Positions 10,026-17,871 of a DNA stretch of 64,000 nt are shown piece after piece (positions within the stretch are counted from its first letter, which is position 1; the number at the start of each line of letters is the position of its first letter). The translations under genes were made by a program, and so were the position numbers. The notes under the pieces are model-generated. The model searched no databases and had not been told where the DNA came from. It saw only the letters and a program-made list of their open reading frames with translations. The stretch is from Pantoea sp. CCBC3-3-1 (GTDB taxonomy: Bacteria; Pseudomonadota; Gammaproteobacteria; Enterobacterales; Enterobacteriaceae): positions 4,836,001 through 4,900,000 of the forward strand of contig NZ_CP034363.1 of the NCBI RefSeq assembly GCF_007981265.1, read 5' to 3'.

Positions 10026-11027
10026 ATGACGGAAAATAAACCAGCAGATAGCGCTAAAGGCGACGATAAGCCACTGATCAATATTAAAACCGGAAACAAA
10101 ACCGTCGATAAATCGATTACCCGGGTTTCCAGACTGGTTAGCTGGTTTCAGGCCATTCCAACGGTGGCACATTTCATCCGTGCCGGGGAACGATTTAGCG
10201 ATCGGCTGGGCAGCCAGTTTGGCGCGGCCATCACCTATTTCTCTTTTTTGTCACTGATCCCCATTCTGATGGTGTCGTTCGCCGCAGTGGGTTTTGTGCT
10301 GGCTTCCAACCAGGATTTGCTTACGGAGTTAATCAATAAGCTGGTAAACAGTATCAGCGATCCTACGCTGGCTACCACGCTAAAAAATACCGTTACCACG
10401 GCGGTTCAGCAGCGTACAACCGTAGGGATTACCGGATTGCTTGTGGCGCTTTATTCCGGCATCAGCTGGATGGGCAATTTGCGTGAAGCGGTTCGCGCTC
10501 AGTCACGCGATGTCTGGGAACGTAACGAGCAGGACGAAGAAAAAATTTATTTTAAATATACTCGCGATTTCATCTCGCTGATTGGGCTGGTGCTGGCGCT
10601 GATTATCACCATTTCACTCACCTCCGTGGCGGGTGCAGCACAGGATGCCATAGTCCGCGCGCTTGGCCTGGACGGTATTGAATGGCTGCGGCCGGTGATG
10701 ACGCTTATCGCGCTGTCGATTTCAATTCTGGCCAACTATCTGCTGTTCTTGTGGATTTTCTGGAGATTACCGCGCCATAAACCTCGCAAAAAAGCGCTGT
10801 TCCGCGGCACGCTGCTGGCGGCAATTGGCTTTGAGGTGATTAAATTTATCATGACGCTGACGCTGCCAAAACTGGCTTCTTCGCCTTCTGGTGCCGCATT
10901 TGGTTCAGTACTGGGCCTGATGGCGTTTTTCTACTTCTTCGCCCGTTTGACGCTGTTCTGCGCCGCCTGGATAGCCACCGCAAAATATGCCGATGATAAA
11001 CCTGAAGAGGAAGCCGAACAGGTTTAA
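10026..11027 (+). CDS. yihY: YihY/BrkB-family inner-membrane protein
   Basis: 333-residue polytopic inner-membrane protein of the YihY (UPF0761/BrkB) family; the molecular role is not established. The core begins near residue 45 (IPTVAHFIRAGERFSDRLGSQFGAAITYFSFLS, shown only as a position guide here: residues about 40-75) and has about six hydrophobic helices, ending in a charged tail. E. coli YihY is about 290 residues, so this one carries roughly 40 extra hydrophilic N-terminal residues rich in Lys/Asp. GAAGAAGG precedes ATG 10026. Ends at a good terminator. Confidence 0.88.
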   Translation: MTENKPADSAKGDDKPLINIKTGNKTVDKSITRVSRLVSWFQAIPTVAHFIRAGERFSDRLGSQFGAAITYFSFLSLIPILMVSFAAVGFVLASNQDLLTELINKLVNSISDPTLATTLKNTVTTAVQQRTTVGITGLLVALYSGISWMGNLREAVRAQSRDVWERNEQDEEKIYFKYTRDFISLIGLVLALIITISLTSVAGAAQDAIVRALGLDGIEWLRPVMTLIALSISILANYLLFLWIFWRLPRHKPRKKALFRGTLLAAIGFEVIKFIMTLTLPKLASSPSGAAFGSVLGLMAFFYFFARLTLFCAAWIATAKYADDKPEEEAEQV

Positions 11028-11040
11028 AGGTTGGCGATCT

Positions 11041-11066
11041 AAAGGGGAGCCTTCGTGCTCCCTTTT
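11041..11066. terminator. Bidirectional terminator, yihY/cdh
   Basis: GGGAGC ... GCTCCC stem flanked by AAAG and TTTT (11041-11066), between the convergent yihY and cdh genes. It has an A-run on one side and a T-run on the other, as for a two-way intrinsic terminator. Confidence 0.75.
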
Positions 11067-11818
11067 CATTTCAATATTTTGCAGCTGTGATCCTGAAGTT
11101 CTTCTGCCGAACCCTGATTCAACAACAGCAAATTACGTTTAATCACCATCAGCGCACGCCGACCATTCGGCATCGCTGCCACCGCCACACCGTATTTCCC
11201 CATTTCTTCACGGGCATCAGGCAGTTCGTTAGCAATACGGATAAACGGACTGGTTCGCTTAAATTCATCTCTGGTAATGATTTTGACCTGATACTGATGC
11301 TCACCTAACTGCTCCAGCTGCCAGCGATTGGTCAGCGAAGCATCCAGGCTATCCAGCCGCTGGCGAATATCAGGACGCAGGCAGGAAATATGGATATGAA
11401 GCTGATTCTGCGTTCTGCCACGCTGTGAATTAATACTCAGCGCCACAGCACTGTCATCGACCGGCGAGCCTCGTCGTTCTTCCATGAAATGACGTGAACG
11501 CCATGCCTCGGCAAAGAAATTAGGCGTGGACGGGTTAAGCAGCTCGGGACTTTCGATACCGCTAATTTTTTCCGTCGGCAGCAGTAAAAATTGCAGTGGA
11601 CCATCGCGATCTTTCAGTACCACATAACCATTACGAATATCGACCTGTCGACAAGGTGTCGGATCGTTATTTTGTTGCTGATTAGGGATGCATTCCTGAC
11701 TAACTATTTTCCATAGCGCATTGGAATTATGGTGGAAATTCATGGCTACGGAAGCACATCCTGCCGTCAGGATCAGGATAACTGTCGCCACAATCAGGAC
11801 ACGCTTTCGTCCCTGCAT
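11066..11818 (-). CDS. cdh: CDP-diacylglycerol diphosphatase
   Basis: Hydrolyses CDP-diacylglycerol to CMP and phosphatidate at the inner membrane. The 250 residues match the family. An N-terminal hydrophobic anchor (about residues 7-23) is followed by a HIT-like catalytic segment, NQLHIHISCLRP, containing the HxHxx histidine pattern. The start at 11818 is chosen for AGAGG upstream; the frame is open to 11848 without a better site. The order cdh-sbp-pfkA is the usual enterobacterial one. Confidence 0.93.
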   Translation of the reverse strand: MQGRKRVLIVATVILILTAGCASVAMNFHHNSNALWKIVSQECIPNQQQNNDPTPCRQVDIRNGYVVLKDRDGPLQFLLLPTEKISGIESPELLNPSTPNFFAEAWRSRHFMEERRGSPVDDSAVALSINSQRGRTQNQLHIHISCLRPDIRQRLDSLDASLTNRWQLEQLGEHQYQVKIITRDEFKRTSPFIRIANELPDAREEMGKYGVAVAAMPNGRRALMVIKRNLLLLNQGSAEELQDHSCKILK

Positions 11819-11971
11819 GATCAAAACCTCTGGTCTGTTACTGGGCATAATGTAAACGAACTGTTGGCTAAGGTCATGTTAAATAGTTAACAAGAGTGAC
11901 TATTTCACGGAAGCGGTGAAAATTCAGTCACATAGGCAGGCGTTGGGGGAATGGATTGAAACGATGATAAC

Positions 11972-11996
11972 AAAAAGGCCGATCTGAGATCGGCCT
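11972..11996 (-). terminator. Intrinsic terminator of sbp
   Basis: 10-bp inverted repeat AGGCCGATCT/AGATCGGCCT (11976-11996), followed on the minus strand by TTTTT (11972-11976), 20 bp beyond the sbp stop. Confidence 0.8.
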
Positions 11997-12015
11997 GTGA
12001 AACAGAGAATAGCGA

Positions 12016-13011
12016 TTAGCGCTGCATGGCCTTGTCGTAGGTACCACCATCAGCAAAGTGCGTTTTCTGCGCCTTTGTCCAGCCACCGAACTTAGGATCG
12101 TCAATGGTGAACAGCTTAACTGGTGCAAATTTATCAGCGTATTTCTTCGCCACGGCGGGGTCGCGTGGACGATAGAAATTCTGCGCCGCAATGTCCTGGC
12201 CTTCCGGAGAATAGAGATACTTCAGGTAGTCGTCGGCTACTTTACGGGTATCGCGCTCATCCACGACTTTATCAACCACGGAAACCGTTGGCTCCGCCAG
12301 GATAGATTCGCTCGGCGTCACGATTTCGAACTGATCTTTACCCAGTTTATTCACCGCCAGGTAAGCTTCGTTTTCCCATGCGATAAGCACGTCGCCAATG
12401 CCGCGCTCTACAAACGTATTGGTTGCACCACGCGCACCTGAATCCTGTACCTCAACGTTTTTGAACAGCGCTTTGATGTAGTCTTCTGCTTTCGAAGCAT
12501 CGCCGTTGTTTTCATCCAGCGCCCATCCCCAGGCTGCGAGATAGTTCCAGCGCGCGCCACCGGATGTTTTCGGGTTAGGCGTAATCACGGAAACGCCCGG
12601 CTTGATCAAATCCTGCCAGTCATGAATCTGTTTGGGATTGCCTTTACGGACCAGGAAAACAATTGTTGAGGTATAAGGCGCGGAATTGTCCGGCATACGC
12701 TTTATCCAATTTTTATCAATACGTCCGCGTTGTGCAATGGCGTCAACATCAGAAGCCAGTGCCAGCGTCACCACATCGGCACGGATGCCGTTGATCACCG
12801 AAGTTGCCTGCTTGCCCGAGCCGCCATGTGACTGACGAATCACCACGTTATCGCCGGTTTCCTGCTTGTAATGCGCGCTGAAGGCTTTGTTGTACTGTTC
12901 GTACAGCTCACGAGTCGGATCGTAAGAGACGTTTAACAGCTGGATATCCTTCGCCAGAACACTTGTTGATGCCAGTAACAGGGTTAATCCGACACTCCAC
13001 TTCTTCATCAC
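12016..13011 (-). CDS. sbp: Sulfate-binding protein, periplasmic
   Basis: Periplasmic solute-binding component of the sulfate/thiosulfate ABC transporter. 331 residues with a signal peptide ([18 protein letters not shown], cleavage near residue 20). The mature start [16 protein letters not shown] is typical, as are [24 protein letters not shown] and [15 protein letters not shown], which form the anion site. Single gene with its own terminator; usually controlled by sulfur status (CysB), although no site was identified here. Confidence 0.95.
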   Translation of the reverse strand: MMKKWSVGLTLLLASTSVLAKDIQLLNVSYDPTRELYEQYNKAFSAHYKQETGDNVVIRQSHGGSGKQATSVINGIRADVVTLALASDVDAIAQRGRIDKNWIKRMPDNSAPYTSTIVFLVRKGNPKQIHDWQDLIKPGVSVITPNPKTSGGARWNYLAAWGWALDENNGDASKAEDYIKALFKNVEVQDSGARGATNTFVERGIGDVLIAWENEAYLAVNKLGKDQFEIVTPSESILAEPTVSVVDKVVDERDTRKVADDYLKYLYSPEGQDIAAQNFYRPRDPAVAKKYADKFAPVKLFTIDDPKFGGWTKAQKTHFADGGTYDKAMQR

Positions 13012-13117
13012 GCATCTCCCAAAGGTTTTTTTGCTGTAAGAGAGCGTGACACAAAGTGATTCACGATTTAAAGAATTAAAAAATAGCTTTCATAACCGAA
13101 TGGAATAACGTTTTGCA

Positions 13118-13145
13118 TAAAAAAGGCGCTTCGGGATAGCGCCTT
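13118..13145 (-). terminator. Intrinsic terminator of pfkA
   Basis: AAGGCGCT/AGCGCCTT hairpin (13123-13130 / 13138-13145), followed on the minus strand by a T-run at 13118-13122, directly after the pfkA stop. Confidence 0.8.
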
Positions 13146-13153
13146 GATTTCTG

Positions 13154-14116
13154 TCAGTAAAGTTTCTTGGCGGTATCCAGCCAGTCGCCTTTAAACGGAC
13201 GCTTCATGTTTTCGATAGCGTCAATGATGTCGTGATGCACCATTTTTTCGTTTTGGATGCCGACGCAGCGACCGCCATAGCCCTGTAGCAGCAGCTCAAT
13301 CGAGTAAGCGCCCATGCGTGAAGCCAGAATTCGATCGTAAGCCACTGGCGCACCACCGCGCTGGATATGGCCTAAAACCGTTGAGCGCGTTTCCCGTTTG
13401 GTTTCCGATTCGATATATTTTGCCAGCTCATCGATATCGCAAATGTGCTCGGTAATCGCCACGATGGCATGCTTTTTACCCTTCGCAATACCCGCTTTGA
13501 TTTCCTGCACCAGCTCTTCACGCGTGTAGGGGATTTCTGGCAGTACGATAAACTCACAGCCGCCCGCAATTGCAGCCGCCAGCGTCAAATCGCCACAGTA
13601 GCGGCCCATCACTTCGACAATAGAAATACGCTGGTGTGAGGAAGAGGTGTCGCGCAGGCGGTCAATTGCTTCTACTACCGTTTCCAGCGCGGTGAAGTAG
13701 CCAATCGTGTAGTCCGTCCCGGCCACATCGTTATCAATCGTGCCCGGAAGGCCAATACATGGGAACCCCATTTCGGTCAGGCGTTTCGCCCCCATGTAGG
13801 AGCCATCTCCGCCGATAACCACCAGTGCGTCGATACCGCGTTTTTTCATGTTATCGATAGCCATGGCACGAGTCGCTTCTTCACGGAACTCCGGGTAGCG
13901 CGCTGAGCCAAGGAACGTACCGCCACGGTTAATCATATCTGACACGCTGTAGCGGTCCAGATTGACCATCCGGTCCTCTACCAGTCCCTGATAACCATCA
14001 TAAATGCCAAAAACTTCCAGATTTTCACTCAGCGCGGCACGGACAACGCCCCGGATAGCTGCGTTCATACCAGGCGCGTCACCGCCGCTTGTCAGTACAC
14101 CGATTTTTTTGATCAT
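13154..14116 (-). CDS. pfkA: 6-phosphofructokinase I
   Basis: ATP-dependent phosphorylation of fructose 6-phosphate, the committed step of glycolysis. 320 residues, the same as E. coli Pfk[16 protein letters not shown] opens the ATP site, GGDGSYMGA binds nucleotide/Mg, and [13 protein letters not shown] carries the catalytic aspartate. The start at 14116 (MIKKIGVL) has AGAGG at the right distance; an in-frame extension to 14164 lacks a ribosome site. Single gene ending in a clear terminator. Confidence 0.97.
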   Translation of the reverse strand: MIKKIGVLTSGGDAPGMNAAIRGVVRAALSENLEVFGIYDGYQGLVEDRMVNLDRYSVSDMINRGGTFLGSARYPEFREEATRAMAIDNMKKRGIDALVVIGGDGSYMGAKRLTEMGFPCIGLPGTIDNDVAGTDYTIGYFTALETVVEAIDRLRDTSSSHQRISIVEVMGRYCGDLTLAAAIAGGCEFIVLPEIPYTREELVQEIKAGIAKGKKHAIVAITEHICDIDELAKYIESETKRETRSTVLGHIQRGGAPVAYDRILASRMGAYSIELLLQGYGGRCVGIQNEKMVHHDIIDAIENMKRPFKGDWLDTAKKLY

Positions 14117-14324
14117 GACAACCTCTGAACTTGTTAATGCAAAATTGTACATTCTGAACGCCATGGGGACCGGCGCACGCGAGCGATCTGTTATCTAATG
14201 TTGGCAATAGTATATCAAAGCCATTGGGCTGAATTGATTCAGGTCAGTGAACCCTGTGCTATTTTTTTAACGCAAAATAACATGGTGTGCTGCCTTTCAG
14301 CTAACGCATTTATTTGATTAAAAA

Positions 14325-15221
14325 TCATAGCTCACCGGGCGGCTTTTCGGGAACCACCGAGCAGGGATCCTGGTGGATGGTCACATCAGAACCGGGAAAT
14401 TTTTTCAGTAATTCACGCTCTACCTGCTCAGCAATCAGGTGCGCGTCGAAAAGCGTGAGATGGTCGTCCAGCTCAAGATGCAGCTGAATAAAGCGTGTCG
14501 GGCCTGACTGGCGGGTACGAATATCATGAACGCCTTCTACGCCAGGCCAGTTAACAACAATCGTTTCAATGTGCTCTTTATCCGCTTCCGGCAACGCTCT
14601 GTCGAGCAGCAGCTGCACCGCCTCGTAGCCCATACGCAGCGCGTTATATAAAATCCACACGCCGATCCCTAGCGCAAATAAAGCATCAGCACGTTTAAAA
14701 CCGTACCAGCTAAGCGCCAGCGCCACCAGAATGGCCCCGTTCATAATAACGTCAGACTGATAGTGAAGCATATCTGCACGGATGGCGAGACTGCGGGTTT
14801 TGCGCACCACCCAGCGCTGAAAAGTGACCAGAAGCAGTGTAGAAAATAGCGCAATCAGCGTTACGATTATCCCCACCAGCGGCGCTCGCATTTCAGCAGG
14901 CGTGGTCAGATGCTGTAAACCGGTGAGAAACAGAAACAGCGCCGAGCCGGAAATAAACATGCTTTGCGCCAGCGCCGCCAGTGATTCGGCTTTGCCATGA
15001 CCAAAAGTGTGTTCTTCATCGGCGGGCTGAAGGGAATAGCGAACCACAAAAAGGTTGGTCAGGGAGGCGGCAATATCAACCAGAGAATCAACGAGCGCGG
15101 CAAGCAGGCTGACCGAGCCGGTGTACCACCAGGCAACAATTTTTACCAAAAGTAGCATCGAAGCCAGAACTGTTGCAGCAAGCGCGGCAGAGTTTACCAG
15201 GCGCGCATAGTGTTGTTCCAT
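14325..15221 (-). CDS. fieF: Cation efflux pump FieF (CDF family)
   Basis: Proton-coupled efflux of divalent cations (iron, zinc) by a homodimeric inner-membrane carrier. 298 residues with six hydrophobic segments. The metal-site signatures are [12 protein letters not shown] and the matching [17 protein letters not shown], and [17 protein letters not shown] lies between TM2 and TM3. The cytosolic C-terminal domain carries further histidines ([19 protein letters not shown]). In E. coli fieF is next to cpxP; here a two-gene cassette separates them. Confidence 0.95.
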   Translation of the reverse strand: MEQHYARLVNSAALAATVLASMLLLVKIVAWWYTGSVSLLAALVDSLVDIAASLTNLFVVRYSLQPADEEHTFGHGKAESLAALAQSMFISGSALFLFLTGLQHLTTPAEMRAPLVGIIVTLIALFSTLLLVTFQRWVVRKTRSLAIRADMLHYQSDVIMNGAILVALALSWYGFKRADALFALGIGVWILYNALRMGYEAVQLLLDRALPEADKEHIETIVVNWPGVEGVHDIRTRQSGPTRFIQLHLELDDHLTLFDAHLIAEQVERELLKKFPGSDVTIHQDPCSVVPEKPPGEL

Positions 15222-15350
15222 ACCACACTCCGTTCAGGTCAATGACCTTAAGTATACCGGATTTGCGTTACTGCGGGAAAAGCGGCAGCCGTTCAATTTG
15301 TTTTAACGGGCTTTTTCCAAAGCGGATTGCAATTATGCGACGGAATTTAA

Positions 15351-15397
15351 GATAAAAAAAACCCCCGCATCATGCGGGAGGAAGACAGGGATGGTGT
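15351..15397. repeat. Direct repeat copy 1 (CpxQ 3' half)
   Basis: 47-bp segment repeated at 16437-16483 with a single mismatch (A for G at 15379). It contains eight As, a GC-rich hairpin (CCCGCA/TGCGGG) and GGAAGACAGGGATGGTGT. Read on the minus strand, it is the 3' half and terminator of the CpxQ small RNA. The two copies bracket the toxin/immunity-like cassette. Confidence 0.9.
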
Positions 15398-15411
15398 GCG
15401 CAATATCTGGC
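15354..15411 (-). ncRNA. Second CpxQ-like 3' UTR element (downstream of the cassette)
   Basis: The minus-strand 3' UTR of the 143-residue ORF ends with the same ACACCATCCCTGTCTTCC stretch and hairpin/U-run terminator as the true CpxQ RNA next to cpxP. The 5' part of CpxQ (TTTTCCTTGCCATAG) is replaced by unrelated sequence with an AU-rich stretch. If the cassette mRNA is cleaved by RNase E, as the cpxP mRNA is, a hybrid small RNA sharing the conserved pairing region would be released. The 5' end given is a guess; expression is not shown. Confidence 0.5.
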
Positions 15412-15458
15412 AGTAAGAAGCGGCCTGCATGTAACAAAGCGCCTGCTCGGTGCTATTT

Positions 15459-15890
15459 CTAGGGGTCAGAAGCATAAGCATTCAGATCGATACGAGGCAT
15501 CACAGGTGTGTTACCGTCATAGTAAAAAGCCGAGTTAGAGAAGGAGTTAACCTTGCCTGTCAGTTTTACTAATACGTGATCGCCAACAGCCGTGACGGTC
15601 GCATTACCGACATCAGCCTGCAGAAACGGCGCGGATTTCTGCAGTACCGCCATCGGATCGCTGAGATATTTGTTAAGATAGTAACGATAAACGTCAGAGT
15701 CAGTCGCCCCGGCATCCTGATATTTTGTCACGTACAGCCAGACATTTTCTGATAGCTGTTTCTGACTGACCAGAAGGTCATTTCGAGAGGCGTTTCCGCA
15801 ATATCCAAATAGCCCTCCTAAAATCACTATGAGCAACAGAACGGTTGTTAGTGCCCTGTGTCCCCACTTAATAGCGATGTTGATTGGCAT
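15459..15890 (-). CDS. Membrane-anchored hypothetical protein, probable immunity protein
   Basis: 143 residues: short basic N terminus, one hydrophobic helix at about residues 14-30 (LTTVLLLIVILGGLFGY), then a soluble domain facing the periplasm (N-in topology assumed). No family was recognised. Its start overlaps the end of the preceding toxin-like gene by 23 bp, so the pair is probably translationally coupled. The position directly after a polymorphic-toxin domain is the usual place of an immunity gene, and an anchored periplasmic domain would fit protection against a toxin entering from outside. The function is inferred from context only. Confidence 0.6.
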   Translation of the reverse strand: MPINIAIKWGHRALTTVLLLIVILGGLFGYCGNASRNDLLVSQKQLSENVWLYVTKYQDAGATDSDVYRYYLNKYLSDPMAVLQKSAPFLQADVGNATVTAVGDHVLVKLTGKVNSFSNSAFYYDGNTPVMPRIDLNAYASDP

Positions 15891-16260
15891 AATCTATTCC
15901 CTGTTGGATCCAGTACTGGTCACGTGGGTCATCCCCATACGGGATGTTTTTATACCAGTATCCCCATCGGGGATCGGCAGTACCAGCTCTGCTCTGCGCC
16001 CAGCCAGCCTCACGCAACAATATCCCTTCAGGTATACCGGCAACAATACCCGTTGCACCGTAATTAAAATTGCCAAAATTCTGATATTTCGCCCCCTGCT
16101 GCTTGTAATCCCAAGGTCCCTTGTTACGTACTTGATGATAAAACCAGTAATATACAGTTGGTGAGGCCATATTACGCGGCATTCCACGATGGCGAGCTTC
16201 CAAAAGGTTTTTTGCTAAAAGAGAGAACTCTCCTGAGGGCATAAGCGGGATAACAGCCAT
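15868..16260 (-). CDS. Stand-alone polymorphic toxin domain, type-44-like
   Basis: 130 residues without signal peptide or delivery domain. The segment YYWFYHQVRNKGPWDYKQQG followed by FGNFNYGATGIVAG matches my recollection of the 'bacterial toxin 44' (Ntox44) domain, normally found at the C terminus of Rhs, VgrG or other secreted polymorphic toxins and predicted to be an enzyme. Here the domain is free-standing, starting MAVIPLMPSGEF, with AGGAAG 10 bp before the ATG. The overlapping downstream gene is the probable immunity partner. The pair sits between fieF and cpxP inside 47-bp direct repeats. It could be an orphan cassette derived from a larger toxin, or an effector needing a carrier. Confidence 0.65.
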   Translation of the reverse strand: MAVIPLMPSGEFSLLAKNLLEARHRGMPRNMASPTVYYWFYHQVRNKGPWDYKQQGAKYQNFGNFNYGATGIVAGIPEGILLREAGWAQSRAGTADPRWGYWYKNIPYGDDPRDQYWIQQGIDYANQHRY

Positions 16261-16381
16261 GATAATTTGTCTTCCTGACAGAGTTGATAAGTGAAATTCC
16301 TTCTAACTTTATGGCTGATAAAATAGCATGCTTGTGCTGGCCAAAAGAAAATCACAATCACATCCTGAGAGATTAAGCACC

Positions 16382-16400
16382 GCCTTTAAGGTGGCTTTTT
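16382..16400 (+). terminator. Orphan plus-strand terminator-like hairpin
   Basis: CCGCC/GGTGG stem with a TTTAA loop followed by CTTTTT. It reads as a terminator on the plus strand, but no plus-strand gene lies upstream. It may be a remnant carried in with the toxin cassette from another locus. Confidence 0.35.
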
Positions 16401-16436
16401 AAGAATGAGTTTTTCATGGGCCAGGATGTAATAATG

Positions 16437-16483
16437 GATAAAAAAAACCCCCGCATCATGCGGGGGGAAGACAGGGATGGTGT
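16437..16483. repeat. Direct repeat copy 2 (CpxQ 3' half, next to cpxP)
   Basis: Partner of 15351-15397 (46 of 47 bases identical). This copy lies in the cpxP 3' UTR and is probably the ancestral one, since the flanking CpxQ 5' sequence is intact here. Confidence 0.9.
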
Positions 16484-16498
16484 CTATGGCAAGGAAAA
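16440..16498 (-). ncRNA. cpxQ: CpxQ small RNA from the cpxP 3' UTR
   Basis: On the minus strand, starting 14 bp after the cpxP stop, is TTTTCCTTGCCATAGACACC, followed by ATCCCTGTCTTCC, a GC-rich hairpin and eight Us. This closely matches the E. coli/Salmonella CpxQ RNA as I remember it. CpxQ is released from the cpxP mRNA by RNase E, binds Hfq and represses mRNAs of envelope proteins through two conserved seed regions, forming the repressive arm of the Cpx response. The ends are set by analogy. Confidence 0.85.
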
Positions 16499-16511
16499 AA
16501 GGGATACTGAG

Positions 16512-17021
16512 TTACTGCTTACTCTCGGGACTACTCACTGCCTGCAGTGATACAGCCTGCTGCATCTGGGCCAGCTTGCGCATTTCACTCATGCGCTGCT
16601 GATGTTTCTGCTTCAAAACGTCCTGCTGAGCTGGCGTTAACAGGTGATACATTTGATTGCGTACACGGGCCATTTCGACCTGTCGCGTTACTTCTTCTTT
16701 TGCAATCCTGTCCAGCCGCGCTTTATAGTCCGTTTCGTTGAATTTATCTGCAATAATCATCTCGTGCAGCTGTTCTAAATCGTTAATACTTATGGAAGAA
16801 CGCTCGTGGCGAGCCTGCTGCATCAAATCTCGCATCTGTTGACGCTGTTGTTCTGTGAGATTGATGCCATCAAACATGTGACTTTGCGGAATTTGCGTCA
16901 TACTGCGTAGCGCCGCGCCGTCCTGATGCATCTCGTCATTCGTCGTCACTTCTGCAGCCCATGCGGCGGAGAAACTGAGTATCAGCGCCGGAACCACAAC
17001 GACGGCGGTAACTTTGCGCAT
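16512..17021 (-). CDS. cpxP: Periplasmic Cpx inhibitor/chaperone CpxP
   Basis: Periplasmic dimeric adaptor that dampens the CpxA kinase and escorts misfolded proteins to DegP. 169 residues. Signal peptide to AWAA (about residue 22), then a helical domain with the two family LTxxQ motifs, LTEQQRQQM and LTPAQQDVL. GGGAG precedes ATG 17021. It is divergent from cpxR, with a perfect CpxR box in between. Its 3' UTR encodes CpxQ. Confidence 0.95.
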   Translation of the reverse strand: MRKVTAVVVVPALILSFSAAWAAEVTTNDEMHQDGAALRSMTQIPQSHMFDGINLTEQQRQQMRDLMQQARHERSSISINDLEQLHEMIIADKFNETDYKARLDRIAKEEVTRQVEMARVRNQMYHLLTPAQQDVLKQKHQQRMSEMRKLAQMQQAVSLQAVSSPESKQ

Positions 17022-17103
17022 CGCTAACTCCCAGGTTGGTTTCCATATTTCGATTCAACGAAAGCCAGTCTACGGACCCCGCTGCAAACATGCGTCAGGG
17101 GGT

Positions 17104-17118
17104 GTAAAAGTACGTAAA
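17104..17118. promoter_or_regulatory. CpxR box
   Basis: GTAAA-N5-GTAAA (17104-17108 and 17114-17118), an exact match to the established CpxR consensus, in the divergent cpxP/cpxR promoter region. Supports feedback activation of cpxP and cpxRA. Confidence 0.85.
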
Positions 17119-17172
17119 GTCATGGATTGACAGCATTCGTTCACGGTATTTTGCCTACGGAGGGTAATAAAA

Positions 17173-17871
17173 ATGAATAAGATCCTGTTGGTTGATGACG
17201 ATCGCGAATTAACTTCGCTGTTGAAAGAATTGCTTGAAATGGAAGGGTTTGATGTCCTGGTTGCCGGTGACGGTGAACAGGCGCTGAGCCTGCTTGATAA
17301 CTCTGTTGATCTGTTGTTACTTGATGTCATGATGCCGAAGAAAAACGGCATTGATACCCTGAAAGAACTGCGTCAGCAGCACCAGACACCGGTCATTATG
17401 TTAACCGCTCGCGGTAGCGAACTGGATCGGGTTCTGGGGCTGGAACTGGGCGCAGATGACTATTTGCCTAAGCCTTTTAACGACCGCGAGCTGGTGGCTC
17501 GGATACGCGCTATCCTGCGTCGTTCAAACTGGAGCGAGCAGCAACAGCATCACGACAACAGTTCTCCTACGCTTGAAGTGGATCACCTGCGCCTGAATCC
17601 AGGCCGCCAGGAAGCGAGTTTTGACGATTTGACGCTGGATCTGACAGGGACGGAGTTCACCCTGCTTTATCTTCTTGCTCAGCACCTGGGACAGGTCGTT
17701 TCCCGCGAGCATTTGAGTCAGGAAGTGCTTGGTAAACGCCTGACGCCTTTTGACCGCGCTATCGATATGCATATTTCCAATCTGCGCCGCAAACTGCCCG
17801 ATCGCAAAGATGGACATCCGTGGTTTAAAACGTTACGCGGCAGAGGCTATTTGATGGTTTCTGCAACATGA
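17173..17871 (+). CDS. cpxR: Response regulator CpxR
   Basis: OmpR-type regulator of the envelope-stress response. 232 residues. The receiver domain has the acidic cluster DDD at 8-10, phospho-acceptor D51 in LLLLDVMMPKKNG, and the conserved Lys in LPKPFNDRE. The C-terminal winged helix contains LTGTEFTLLYLL and the FKTLRGRGYLM end. GGAGGG lies upstream of ATG 17173. It overlaps cpxA by 4 bp (ATGA). Confidence 0.97.
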   Translation: MNKILLVDDDRELTSLLKELLEMEGFDVLVAGDGEQALSLLDNSVDLLLLDVMMPKKNGIDTLKELRQQHQTPVIMLTARGSELDRVLGLELGADDYLPKPFNDRELVARIRAILRRSNWSEQQQHHDNSSPTLEVDHLRLNPGRQEASFDDLTLDLTGTEFTLLYLLAQHLGQVVSREHLSQEVLGKRLTPFDRAIDMHISNLRRKLPDRKDGHPWFKTLRGRGYLMVSAT

